From the NCBI RefSeq assembly GCF_045291545.1, contig NZ_CP149514.1, forward strand, positions 2,418,001-2,482,000: a DNA stretch of 64,000 bases, in the 5' to 3' direction. Positions within the stretch are counted from its first letter, which is position 1. Each line of letters starts with the position of its first letter. Made by a program: the position numbers and the translations under genes. The stretch is from Gallaecimonas sp045291545 (lineage in GTDB: Bacteria > Pseudomonadota > Gammaproteobacteria > Enterobacterales > Gallaecimonadaceae). The notes below the pieces were generated by a model. It was given only the letters and a program-made list of their open reading frames with translations, ran no database searches and was not told where the DNA came from. Positions 42,472-50,617 of this stretch are shown here, in pieces.

Positions 42472-42487
42472 AGTCCGTATACGGACT
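42472..42487. promoter_or_regulatory. Second perfect 16-bp palindrome, different sequence
   Basis: AGTCCGTATACGGACT is a perfect inverted repeat centred on TATA/ATAT rather than CG, ending 25 bases before the alpha-glucosidase ATG. It differs in sequence from the other three sites, so it may bind a second regulator or act in the leader RNA. Confidence 0.6.
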
Positions 42488-42512
42488 CAACGACCGCAAT
42501 TCGGGGTTCCTT

Positions 42513-44123
42513 ATGAGTGACGTACCTTGGTGGCGTGGCGCCGTTATTTACCAGATTTACCCGCGCAGTTTCCAGGATACTAACGGTGACGGCGTCGGCG
42601 ACCTGCCCGGTATTATCAATAAGCTCGACTACATCGCCTCTTTGGGTGTCGACGCTATCTGGATCTCACCTTTTTTCAAATCCCCGATGGCGGATTTCGG
42701 CTATGACATTGCCGATTATCGTGATGTAGACCCACTTTTTGGCACCCTCGACGACTTCGACAAGTTGCTCGCCGGTGCCCATGCCCGCGGCATAAAAGTG
42801 ATGATTGATCAGGTGTTATCACACACCTCGGTTGACCATGACTGGTTCAAAGAAAGCCGCGAAAGCCGCGATAACCCGAAAGCGGACTGGTATGTCTGGG
42901 CCGATGCCAAAGACGATGGCAGCCCGCCCAATAACTGGATGAGCCTGTTCGGTGGCGTAGCCTGGCAGTGGGAGCCTCGCCGTGGCCAGTATTACCTGCA
43001 TAACTTTCTGACCTCGCAGCCGGATCTCAATTTCCATAATCCAGAAGTGCAACAAGCCGCACTGGATAACGTGCAGTTCTGGCTTGACCGGGGTGTGGAC
43101 GGCTTCCGCCTGGATGCCATCAACTTCTGTTTTCATGACCAGCAGCTGCGTGACAACCCGGCCAAACCGAAAGAAAAACGTGTAGGCCGCGGCTTTAGCC
43201 CGGACAACCCTTACGCCTTCCAGTACCACTGGTACAACAATACTCAGCCGGAAAATTTGCCGTTTCTGGAGCGCTTGCGGGCACTGACCGATCAGTACCC
43301 TGGCGCCACCACCCTTGGCGAGATCTCCGCCGAAGACTCTTTGGCCACCACCGCCGAGTACACCGAAGCCGGCCGCCTGCACATGGGCTACAGCTTCGAA
43401 CTGCTGGTGGATGACTTCAGCGCTGAATATATCCGCAATACCGTGCAGGGCCTGGAAGACAAAATGACCCATGGCTGGCCTTGCTGGGCCATCTCCAACC
43501 ATGATGTCAAACGCGCGGTATCCCGCTGGGGTGGCGAACAGGCGCCGGCACACATGGCCAATATGCTGTCGGCCATGGTCTGCTCCTTGCGCGGCTCGGT
43601 CTGTGTTTATCAGGGTGAAGAGCTGGGCCTGGCAGAGGCTGAAGTAGCCTTTGAAGATCTGCAAGACCCCTACGGCATCACTTTCTGGCCGGAATACAAA
43701 GGCCGTGATGGCTGCCGCACCCCGATGCCATGGCAAAACAGCGAGCACGGTGGTTTTTCTGACACCCGCCCTTGGCTGCCAGTACCGGCAGCACACCTGC
43801 CCAAAGCCGTGGCGGAACAGGAAAACAGTGACAATTCCGTGCTCAATGGTTTTCGCCGCTTCATGGCCTGGCGGAAAAACCAGCCAGCGCTGCTGACCGG
43901 TGACATTCACTTCCTGAATACGCCGGAGCCGGTATTAGCCTTTACCCGTGCGCTTGATGGCCAGCAAATCCTGGTAGCCTTCAACCTTAGTGACCAGCCG
44001 GTCAGTATCGCGCTGGAGCACAATGCCACTGCGCTGACTGGCCATCAGCTGGTTAGCGGTGAGCTCACGGACGGGCAACTGCAATTGCCAGGCTATGGCA
44101 GTTACTTCGGGCAACTAGCCTGA
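42513..44123 (+). CDS. Cytoplasmic GH13 alpha-glucosidase
   Basis: A 536-residue enzyme with no signal peptide, predicted to cleave maltose and short maltodextrins to glucose in the cytoplasm. The GH13 residues are nucleophile Asp201 in GFRLDAINF, acid/base Glu270 in TLGEISAE, and His330-Asp331 in ISNHDVKR; the substrate-side motif WWRGAVIYQIYPRSFQDTNGDGVGDLPGI is typical of oligo-1,6-/alpha-glucosidases (GH13_23 type). It is divergent from the symporter. A terminator follows directly, so the VOC gene behind it is likely separate or read through only weakly. Confidence 0.92.
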   Translation: MSDVPWWRGAVIYQIYPRSFQDTNGDGVGDLPGIINKLDYIASLGVDAIWISPFFKSPMADFGYDIADYRDVDPLFGTLDDFDKLLAGAHARGIKVMIDQVLSHTSVDHDWFKESRESRDNPKADWYVWADAKDDGSPPNNWMSLFGGVAWQWEPRRGQYYLHNFLTSQPDLNFHNPEVQQAALDNVQFWLDRGVDGFRLDAINFCFHDQQLRDNPAKPKEKRVGRGFSPDNPYAFQYHWYNNTQPENLPFLERLRALTDQYPGATTLGEISAEDSLATTAEYTEAGRLHMGYSFELLVDDFSAEYIRNTVQGLEDKMTHGWPCWAISNHDVKRAVSRWGGEQAPAHMANMLSAMVCSLRGSVCVYQGEELGLAEAEVAFEDLQDPYGITFWPEYKGRDGCRTPMPWQNSEHGGFSDTRPWLPVPAAHLPKAVAEQENSDNSVLNGFRRFMAWRKNQPALLTGDIHFLNTPEPVLAFTRALDGQQILVAFNLSDQPVSIALEHNATALTGHQLVSGELTDGQLQLPGYGSYFGQLA

Positions 44124-44140
44124 CCCGGACACGCTCTGTT

Positions 44141-44172
44141 ACAAGCCGCCTGTTGAGGCGGCTTGTTTGTTT
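44141..44172 (+). terminator. Rho-independent terminator after the alpha-glucosidase
   Basis: ACAAGCCGCC and GGCGGCTTGT form a 10-bp perfect stem around TGTTGA, followed by TTGTTT. Confidence 0.88.
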
Positions 44173-44198
44173 AGGGACAGTGTCTGGCAGGAGGCGCC

Positions 44199-44570
44199 AT
44201 GACCGCTATCGCTCTGGATCACATCAATATTGTTGCCCCGGCCGCGCTACTGGCGCAGGTACGGGACTTTTACTGCCAGCTACTGGCCCTGACTCCTGGC
44301 CCGCGGCCGGCTTTTCGCCGCCCCGGCTATTGGTTATACGCTAATGGCCAGGCCTTGTTGCACCTCACCGAAGATGCTCGCCAGGGTAGCGCCAGCGGCC
44401 ACCTTGATCATGTGGCTTTTGCCTGCGTCGATTTAGCCGCCACACGCCAACGGCTGGCTGCCCTTGGCCAGCATTACACTGAGGATGTCAGTACCGGCCA
44501 GGTGCAGTTGTTTTTGCGCGATCCGACAGGCCTTACCATCGAACTGAACTTCGCCCGGGAAAATGCATGA
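44199..44570 (+). CDS. VOC family protein (glyoxalase/bleomycin-resistance fold)
   Basis: A 123-residue VOC-fold protein: ALDHINIVAPAALLAQVRDFY at the start, GHLDHVAFACVD in the middle and FLRDPTGLTIELNF near the end. The conserved metal ligands are His8 (first strand), His in GHLDHVAF and Glu in IELNF. Function unknown; such proteins range from dioxygenases to glutathione-dependent enzymes. AGGAGG precedes the ATG. It overlaps the next gene by ATGA. Confidence 0.85.
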   Translation: MTAIALDHINIVAPAALLAQVRDFYCQLLALTPGPRPAFRRPGYWLYANGQALLHLTEDARQGSASGHLDHVAFACVDLAATRQRLAALGQHYTEDVSTGQVQLFLRDPTGLTIELNFARENA

Positions 44571-44929
44571 CTGCCGAGCAATGTCATCAGTATCTACTGG
44601 CCTTGCCCGACGCCATCATCGACACTCCCTTCGGGCCGCAGGTGCTGGTGTTCAAGGTGCGGGGTAAAATGTTCGCGACCCTTGGCCGCCACCAAGGGCA
44701 AATGGCCATGAATCTCAAGGCTGACCCGTATGAAGCCGAAGCCTTACGCGATCTCTACCCGGGCATTATTCCCGGCTATCACATGAATAAACGGCACTGG
44801 AATACCGTTTTTATCGATAGCAGTGTGCCTGGCGCAGAGTTGCAGCGGATGATGCTGGCGTCCTATCGCTTGGTGGTGGGCGGCTTGAACAAAGCCGAAC
44901 GGGAGCTGTTACTGGCAAGACTTAACTAA
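44567..44929 (+). CDS. MmcQ/YjbR family protein
   Basis: A 120-residue protein of the MmcQ/YjbR (double-wing) family, with LPDAIIDTPFGPQVLVFKV, GKMFATLGRHQGQMAMNLKADP, then GYHMNKRHWNTVFID and a C-terminal helix SYRLVVGGLNKAERELL. It is predicted to bind DNA, though the role is not established. It starts within the last codons of the VOC gene, so the two are translationally coupled, and it ends at a terminator. Confidence 0.88.
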   Translation: MTAEQCHQYLLALPDAIIDTPFGPQVLVFKVRGKMFATLGRHQGQMAMNLKADPYEAEALRDLYPGIIPGYHMNKRHWNTVFIDSSVPGAELQRMMLASYRLVVGGLNKAERELLLARLN

Positions 44930-44953
44930 AAAGGCGGCCGCAGCCGCCTTTTT
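44928..44953. terminator. Bidirectional terminator between YjbR and the CBM-bearing amylase
   Basis: AAAAAGGCGGC and GCCGCCTTTTT form an 11-bp perfect stem around CGCA. The flanking A- and T-runs allow it to serve both the plus-strand YjbR gene and the minus-strand amylase that ends five bases away. Confidence 0.9.
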
Positions 44954-44957
44954 AGAT

Positions 44958-46688
44958 TTAGAAGGTCGAGCCTTCGACATCATTGGTGGTGGTATTGAAA
45001 CTGTTGTTGCTACCACTTTGCCAGACGACACTGGCAGTGGGGTCCTGTTCATCCCGTTTCAGGCATTTCCACTGTACGTCAGTGTTGACCGGCAGGCTGA
45101 TGGTACCGGTCCAGGTGGGATAGCTGGTCGGCGACAGCTTCACGGCACTGGCAGCATCCCAGTTGCCCAGGGCGGCAATATTGCCAACCACATAAACACT
45201 CTGGCCTTGGGTGGTACTGCCGTTATCACAACTAAAGTGTACCGGTACGGTGCTGGCGCCGCTGGCGCTGCAATTGCTGGTACAGGTGGCCCCCACCCGG
45301 ATGGCGGCCGCACTCATCGGCGGTACCGTAATACTCAGCTGGCCCCCGGTGACCGTCACGTAGTGGCTGTTACCGGCATCGTCTTTACAGCCGTTTTCCG
45401 GGTCGCCATCGATAATGTTGCAGTAATTGCCATCGGCCATGCCGGTGGTAAAGGTGCGCGTCAGATCATTGGCTTCGCGGTTAATGATGACAAAACCCTT
45501 ACCACTGCGACCAAACGCAATCTGGTTATTGCCGTCATCCCACCAGTTGCTCATGACGCTGCCGTCGCTGACATTACGAAACGCCACCATGTTGGCAATG
45601 GGGCGCCAGCGATGTTCACAGGCAAAGACACTGTAGCAACCACTGGCACTGCCATTACTCCAGACGTTGGCACCATTGGGGCCGGCATCTGTGTCGGTGA
45701 AGTAAAAGCTGGACATCACTTTCGGGTAGCCATAGGGATAAGCCAGCATAAACACATTGGCCAGGGTATACAGAGCGCCGTCTTTGTAGTTCAGCACATC
45801 GCTGCCACCGGCACCGTTGCCACGCTGGTTGTCGTGGTTGTCGGTAAAGACCACCGCAGACTGGTCACCCACAAAGCCCCAGGCACTACCAAAGTTGCTC
45901 AGGTAGCTGAGCTTTTGATTACGAAAAACACTGCCGATATTGGCCGAATAACGGAACTCGGTGACTTTCGCCATGCTGGTGTAGTCATTGGCGCTGACCG
46001 CTTCACCACCCATATCAATCACTTCCTGGAAGATGAAGGGGCTGCCGTTAAGGCGACTGTATATTCCCGCCAAGTCAGCCGGATTGATGTGCTTGGCGGC
46101 ATCAATCCGGAACCCCGCAACTCCCATGCTGGTCAAGGTATTGAGGTAATTGGCCAGGGTTTGCTGCACATAGCTGGAGCCGGTGTTGAGATCAGGCAGG
46201 CCCACTAACCGGCAGTTTTGTACCCGCCAAGCGTCATTGGTGTAATCACTGCTCTGAATATCACAGGCGGCATGAAAGTCATTACTGCTGTAGGTCGGGT
46301 AACTCAGGGTGCTGCTGTCATAGCTCGAACCTGCCCAACCCGTGCCACTGCCAGCGGCAGTGTGGTTAATGACCGCATCAACATACACATCGACACCGGC
46401 CGCTTTACAGCGGTTTACCATGTCCTGAAATTCCGCCTTGGTGCCACCCCGGCTTTCGAGCTGGTAAGACACCGGCTGGTAGCGGGTCCACCACTGGTTG
46501 CCCTGAATATGTTCGTTCGGGGGGGAAACCTGCACCGCCGCATACCCTTTGGGGCCGAGAAACTGTTCGCATTCCTGGGCGACATCTGTCCACTTCCATT
46601 CAAACAGGTGCACAAACACGCCGGCTTGTGCCTGGCTACTGACCAGCAGGAAGCTGGCGATCACCATCAGTTTTTTTATGTGATTCAT
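44958..46688 (-). CDS. Secreted alpha-amylase with C-terminal starch-binding domain
   Basis: A 576-residue exported endo-amylase. After the signal peptide (MNHIKKLMVIASFLLVSSQAQA) comes a GH13 domain of the chloride-dependent animal-type/Pseudoalteromonas group: GVFVHLFEWKWTDVAQEC, VDAVINHT, nucleophile Asp196 in FRIDAAKH, acid/base Glu222 in QEVID, Asp286 in FTDNHDNQRG, and Lys323 in YPYGYPKVMSS where that group has a chloride ligand. The last 100 residues (from about 476: VPVHFSCDNGSTTQGQSVYVVGNIAALGNWD) are a CBM20 starch-binding domain. Start chosen by the signal peptide. An operator-like 14-mer lies upstream. Confidence 0.93.
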   Translation of the reverse strand: MNHIKKLMVIASFLLVSSQAQAGVFVHLFEWKWTDVAQECEQFLGPKGYAAVQVSPPNEHIQGNQWWTRYQPVSYQLESRGGTKAEFQDMVNRCKAAGVDVYVDAVINHTAAGSGTGWAGSSYDSSTLSYPTYSSNDFHAACDIQSSDYTNDAWRVQNCRLVGLPDLNTGSSYVQQTLANYLNTLTSMGVAGFRIDAAKHINPADLAGIYSRLNGSPFIFQEVIDMGGEAVSANDYTSMAKVTEFRYSANIGSVFRNQKLSYLSNFGSAWGFVGDQSAVVFTDNHDNQRGNGAGGSDVLNYKDGALYTLANVFMLAYPYGYPKVMSSFYFTDTDAGPNGANVWSNGSASGCYSVFACEHRWRPIANMVAFRNVSDGSVMSNWWDDGNNQIAFGRSGKGFVIINREANDLTRTFTTGMADGNYCNIIDGDPENGCKDDAGNSHYVTVTGGQLSITVPPMSAAAIRVGATCTSNCSASGASTVPVHFSCDNGSTTQGQSVYVVGNIAALGNWDAASAVKLSPTSYPTWTGTISLPVNTDVQWKCLKRDEQDPTASVVWQSGSNNSFNTTTNDVEGSTF

Positions 46689-46783
46689 GTTCTTCACCTT
46701 TTTTATTGTTCGCTGCATAACCACCGATGGTGGTTACCCTGACGTTAACGGAAAGGCAAAAACATTACAGACGTCACACCCAA

Positions 46784-46797
46784 TGAATACGAATGCA
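46784..46797. promoter_or_regulatory. Predicted LacI-type operator upstream of the CBM-bearing amylase
   Basis: TGAATACGAATGCA matches the reverse of the site at 40847-40860 in 13 of 14 positions and keeps the outer TGNA and TGCA arms of the perfect palindrome at 42405-42420. It sits about 96 bases upstream of the amylase ATG, a position suited to control. Confidence 0.58.
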
Positions 46798-46862
46798 GAT
46801 GTCATTTCGTGATCTAACGCCGCTACAACCACGTATCAGACCGGAACCGTTAAGGAGCCGCC

Positions 46863-47522
46863 ATGATCACTGTCCATCATCTGGAAAAATCCCGTTCCCA
46901 TCGCATCATCTGGCTACTCGAAGCCTTGGCCGTGCCTTATCAGCTAAGGACCTACCAACGGGATAGCCGGACCCTGCTGGCACCCAGTGCATTGAAAAAG
47001 GTACACGCATTAGGCAAGGCGCCGGTGCTGACGGATAACGAACTGACGCTGACCGAGTCCGGCGCCATCATCGAATACCTACTGGATAGTTATGGCCAGG
47101 ATGCCGAGCTGCGGCCCTCAACAGAGCCGGCCCTGACGCAATACCGTTACTGGTTGCATTACGCAGAAGGGTCCTTGATGCCGCTGCTGGTGATGTCTCT
47201 GGTGATGAGCCGTATCGGCGAAAGCCCAACACCTTGGTTACTGCGGCCACTGGCACGGATGATCGGGAACACGGTAAAAGCACAATACCTGCAGCCCCAG
47301 CTGGACAGCCACCTCGCCATGATTGAGCAGCACCTTAGCCAGCAGCCGTGGTTTGCCGGCGCCTTTTCAGCGGCCGATATGCAGATGGCCTACCCTCTGG
47401 AAGCCGCCGCCGGGCGACTGGAGATGGTTGCTTACCCGCAGATCCAGGGTTTTATCCGCCGCTGCCAGGCGCTGCCTGCTTATCAAGCAGCACTGGCCAA
47501 GGGAGGGCCAGTCAGTCTTTAG
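46863..47522 (+). CDS. Glutathione S-transferase family protein
   Basis: A 219-residue GST: an N-terminal thioredoxin-like half with SRSHRIIWLLEALAVPYQ, the glutathione-binding cis-Pro APVL and SGAIIEYLLDSY, and an all-helical C-terminal half. Conserved residues support glutathione binding, but the substrate is unknown. AAGGAG precedes the ATG. It is divergent from the amylase and its 3' end overlaps the convergent PQQ-type gene by 11 bases. Confidence 0.9.
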   Translation: MITVHHLEKSRSHRIIWLLEALAVPYQLRTYQRDSRTLLAPSALKKVHALGKAPVLTDNELTLTESGAIIEYLLDSYGQDAELRPSTEPALTQYRYWLHYAEGSLMPLLVMSLVMSRIGESPTPWLLRPLARMIGNTVKAQYLQPQLDSHLAMIEQHLSQQPWFAGAFSAADMQMAYPLEAAAGRLEMVAYPQIQGFIRRCQALPAYQAALAKGGPVSL

Positions 47523-48609
47523 GAGCCGGAGCGAGTCGCAGTAGCCTGCCGTTGGCCGCGTCAGTGATCAGGTACAGATGCCCGTCTGGCCCTTGCTCAA
47601 TATCCCGCAGCCGTTGCCCCAGCTGCTCAGCCAGCAACCGGTGCTCGGCAACGATGCGCTGTCCCTGACGTTCCAGGCGCACCAGAAAACCGAACTTCAG
47701 TGAGCCGATCAGCAAATTGCCCTGCCAGTTCGGGAAATGCTGACCGTGGTAAAACAGCATGCCCGATGGCGCAATGGACGGCACCCACACATGTAAAGGC
47801 GCCACCATGCCGGCTTTTTGGGTGCCTTCACCAATACGCCCGCCACCGTATTCCTCGCCGAAGGTCACCACTGGCCAGCCGTAGTTACCACCGGCCCGGT
47901 CAATGTTGACCTCATCACCGCCCTGGGGGCCGTGCTCGTGGGTCCACAGTTGGTCGGTTTGCCGATCCACTGCGGCGCCTTGCACATTGCGGTGGCCGTA
48001 AGACCAGATCGCCGGTAGCGCCCCTGGGGTATGCACGAAGGGGTTGTCCTCAGGAATACGGCCATCGGCGTGTAAGCGCACGACCTTGCCCAGATGATTA
48101 TCCAGCTTTTGCGCCTGCTCGCGCAGCTGATAGCGATCCCCCAGGGTGATATACAAATATCCCTTGCTATCAAAGGCCAGGCGGGAACCAAAGTGGGCCT
48201 GGCTGCTATACCAAGGCACCTGTCGAAAGAGGATCTGCACATCATCGAGCTGATGCGCTTTTAGTCTTGCCCGAGCTACCGCCGTAGCGCGCTGCCCGGC
48301 CTGTGGCCCCGGCGCCACAAAACTGAAGTAGACCCAACCATCATGCCAGGCGACATCCAGTAACCCGCCCTGGCCACCAGCAGCAATCTGCGGCAGCCCG
48401 GTGATGGGAGTCAGCATGCCGTCGGCGCCAAATAGCAGCAGCCGGCCCGGCCGTTCACTGATAAGCAACCGCCCATCCGGTAAAAACGCCATGCCCCAGG
48501 GGTGTTCCAGGCCTTCGGCCAGGGTGGTCAGCTGGTAACGCGGTTCGGCCGCTGAAGCCGCCAGGCTCCATAACAGCAAGACAATACTGAGTAACCGATA
48601 GCCTTTCAT
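47512..48609 (-). CDS. PQQ-dependent sugar dehydrogenase family protein (YliI-like)
   Basis: A 365-residue secreted beta-propeller of the soluble aldose sugar dehydrogenase (YliI/Asd) type. After a signal peptide (MKGYRLLSIVLLLWSLAASA) come the family blocks LEHPWGMAFLPDGRLLISER, GGLLDVAWH, HFGSRLAFDSKGYLYITLGD, IWSYGHRNVQGAA and EHGPQGGDEVN. It would oxidise aldoses in the periplasm if supplied with PQQ; no PQQ biosynthesis genes are present here. It is convergent with the GST gene and divergent from yheT. Confidence 0.88.
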   Translation of the reverse strand: MKGYRLLSIVLLLWSLAASAAEPRYQLTTLAEGLEHPWGMAFLPDGRLLISERPGRLLLFGADGMLTPITGLPQIAAGGQGGLLDVAWHDGWVYFSFVAPGPQAGQRATAVARARLKAHQLDDVQILFRQVPWYSSQAHFGSRLAFDSKGYLYITLGDRYQLREQAQKLDNHLGKVVRLHADGRIPEDNPFVHTPGALPAIWSYGHRNVQGAAVDRQTDQLWTHEHGPQGGDEVNIDRAGGNYGWPVVTFGEEYGGGRIGEGTQKAGMVAPLHVWVPSIAPSGMLFYHGQHFPNWQGNLLIGSLKFGFLVRLERQGQRIVAEHRLLAEQLGQRLRDIEQGPDGHLYLITDAANGRLLRLAPAPKD

Positions 48610-48678
48610 CCGTCCCCCATTGGCAGCATGGTGAAAGCTCAGTATGGTGTCAGCACGTTACCGCTGCCAGTAACAGCC

Positions 48679-49656
48679 ATGATCATTGAAAGCACATTCC
48701 GCCCGGCACTGGGGCTGAGCAACTGCCATGCCCAGACCGTGTATCCTACCGCACACCGACGCCGTAGCTGGCTGACCTGCCAGCAGCAATGGTGGGCAAC
48801 CCCGGATGGTGACCAACTGGCCATGCTGACACCGCAGCCACTACAGGATGACCCGTCACGGCCATTGGTGTTGGTATTGCACGGCCTGGAGGGTTCGGTC
48901 CATTCCCCTTATGTACAGGGCCTGATGAGTGCCCTGCTCGCAGCCGACTTTCAGGTTGCCGTGATGCATTTTCGCGGCTGCGGCGGCACCCCCAACAAAC
49001 TGCCCCGGGCTTATCACAGTGGCGACAGCGACGACCCACGCTGGCTGGCCGAGCAACTGCAGCAACGCTATCCGAGTACACCGCTGATGGCAGTGGGCTA
49101 TTCACTGGGAGGCAATGTGCTGCTCAAGTGGCTGGGGGAAGACGCGCAAGAAAGCCCGCTGATAGCAGCCGTAGCGGTGTCGGCACCGATGGATCTGGCC
49201 GCCAGCAGCCGCCGTATTCGTCGCGGTTTGTCCCGCTTTTATCAGCGCCACTTGCTGCAAAGCCTGAAACGCAGCCTACAGCAAAAAGCCAGCGACCCGG
49301 CCCTGGCTGCCCAGCTGCCAGCACTAGATAACCACCGCCTATTCAGGAATTTTCAGCGCTTTGACGATGCTTTTACGGCACCTATGCATGGTTTTGACGG
49401 GGTACATGATTACTACCGGCGCGCCTCCAGCCGGCCGCTGTTGCAAGCCATCAGCGTGCCGACACTGATCATCCACGCCAAGGATGACCCCTTTATCGGG
49501 GAAGATGCTATTCCCAGCGCCGCGGAGCTGTCAGCTCACGTGCAACTGGAATTAAGCCAACATGGCGGCCATGTGGGCTTTGTCAGTGGCAGCCTGTGGC
49601 GCCCGGAGTATTGGCTGGAACAGCGGTTGCCGGCCTTTTTAGCGCAGTACCGTTAA
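48679..49656 (+). CDS. yheT: YheT-family alpha/beta hydrolase
   Basis: A 325-residue alpha/beta-hydrolase of the YheT/ABHD1-3 family. The nucleophile elbow is GYSLGGN (Ser), preceded by HGLEGSVHSPYVQGL and MHFRGCGGTPN; the acid and base fit Asp in IIHAKDDPF and His in SQHGGHVGF. Substrate unknown. The start at MIIESTFRPA is chosen because the YheT signature GLSNCHAQT follows. In E. coli yheT sits next to yheS and yheU, but here about 15 kb of sugar genes separate it from yheS and the argP/argO pair separates it from yheU. Confidence 0.9.
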   Translation: MIIESTFRPALGLSNCHAQTVYPTAHRRRSWLTCQQQWWATPDGDQLAMLTPQPLQDDPSRPLVLVLHGLEGSVHSPYVQGLMSALLAADFQVAVMHFRGCGGTPNKLPRAYHSGDSDDPRWLAEQLQQRYPSTPLMAVGYSLGGNVLLKWLGEDAQESPLIAAVAVSAPMDLAASSRRIRRGLSRFYQRHLLQSLKRSLQQKASDPALAAQLPALDNHRLFRNFQRFDDAFTAPMHGFDGVHDYYRRASSRPLLQAISVPTLIIHAKDDPFIGEDAIPSAAELSAHVQLELSQHGGHVGFVSGSLWRPEYWLEQRLPAFLAQYR

Positions 49657-50531
49657 TCCCGCAGTGGCGCCGTTGCATGCATTACCGCTTCGGTCAGCGC
49701 CGTCAGCGGCCCGGCGTCAAGACGCCGGTAATGCCAGTACAGGCGAATTTTAATGCGGTGCGCCGGAGTCAGCTCTACCACTTTGCCACTGTCCAGAGCA
49801 TCACGGGCCTGCCACAAGGGCACCAAGGTCCAAGCCAGGCCCTTGATGGCTGCGTCCACAAAGCTCTGCGCTGCCGGCATGGTATGTACCGGAAATTCCC
49901 CGTCCTTGAGCTTCCAAGGGTTGAGAAATTGCAGCAATAAGTGGTCATGATGGCCATAGACCATGGCCGTAGCATCTTTGAAGGCCTCGGCCGTCGGGCC
50001 GTCGGGGAAATGCGCCTGAGCATAGTCGGGGCTGGCAATAGCGGTGTAGGACATGGCGCCAAGAAAATTGGCAGAGCAGCCCTGTACCGGCTGACCAAAG
50101 GCACTGACCGCCGCCAGTACATCACCGTCTTTCAGGCGCTCGTGCGTGATGTCCTGATCCATCACTTTCAAGTCAACCAGCAGCTGTTCTTTCACCTCGG
50201 CCACCGCATCCAAGAACCAGGTTGCCAGGCTGTCGGCATTGAGGGCGATACGGATCCGCGGCCGCTCATCCCGCAGCTGCGGTAAACGGTTGGCCAAGTC
50301 CGCCGACAACAGCTGCAATTCCTGATAGTGGCGATACAGTACTTTGCCCAGTTCCGTGGCACGGATAGGCTGGCTGCGTACCACTACCGGCCCGCCCAAG
50401 CGCTCTTCAAGGGCGCGAATACGCAGGGAAATGGAGCCTTGCGTCAGGTTCAGCCAGCGGGCGGCTTGCTCGAATGAGCCCTGTTCCAGTACGGCGGCTA
50501 AGGCAGAGAGGTGTTTGGGATCCAGCTGCAT
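49653..50531 (-). CDS. argP: LysR-family regulator ArgP
   Basis: A 292-residue LysR-type regulator. The N-terminal helix-turn-helix is LSALAAVLEQGSFEQAARWLNLTQGSISLRIRALEERLG; the effector domain has the ArgP-type ending. ArgP (IciA) responds to lysine and arginine and activates the exporter argO, which is the divergent gene here, so the pairing fits. At 292 residues the size is right. Its 3' end overlaps yheT by four bases. The identity is supported mainly by the pairing with an ArgO/LysE-type exporter; a LysG-type name is also possible. Confidence 0.88.
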   Translation of the reverse strand: MQLDPKHLSALAAVLEQGSFEQAARWLNLTQGSISLRIRALEERLGGPVVVRSQPIRATELGKVLYRHYQELQLLSADLANRLPQLRDERPRIRIALNADSLATWFLDAVAEVKEQLLVDLKVMDQDITHERLKDGDVLAAVSAFGQPVQGCSANFLGAMSYTAIASPDYAQAHFPDGPTAEAFKDATAMVYGHHDHLLLQFLNPWKLKDGEFPVHTMPAAQSFVDAAIKGLAWTLVPLWQARDALDSGKVVELTPAHRIKIRLYWHYRRLDAGPLTALTEAVMHATAPLRD

Positions 50532-50560
50532 GACTTTTTCTAATAGTTATTGGCCAACAT

Positions 50561-50579
50561 TGCTTTTCATAATAAAGCA
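50561..50579. promoter_or_regulatory. Inverted repeat between argP and argO, possible ArgP site
   Basis: TGCTTT and AAAGCA flank TCATAAT in the 86-base argP/argO gap. LysR-type proteins bind T-N11-A interrupted dyads of this size, and the site lies upstream of argO, so it is a reasonable ArgP site, not proven. Confidence 0.45.
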
Positions 50580-50617
50580 TCCTCGCTAGGCTGACAGCCC
50601 CCTTTTGGAGACACGCG

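Noticed and set aside
45018..46208. 396-codon open frame antisense to the CBM-bearing amylase
   Set aside because: It is repetitive (Gly/Ala/Thr/Val-rich) because of the amylase's codon usage; no signal peptide or domain fits, and the amylase on the opposite strand has every catalytic motif.
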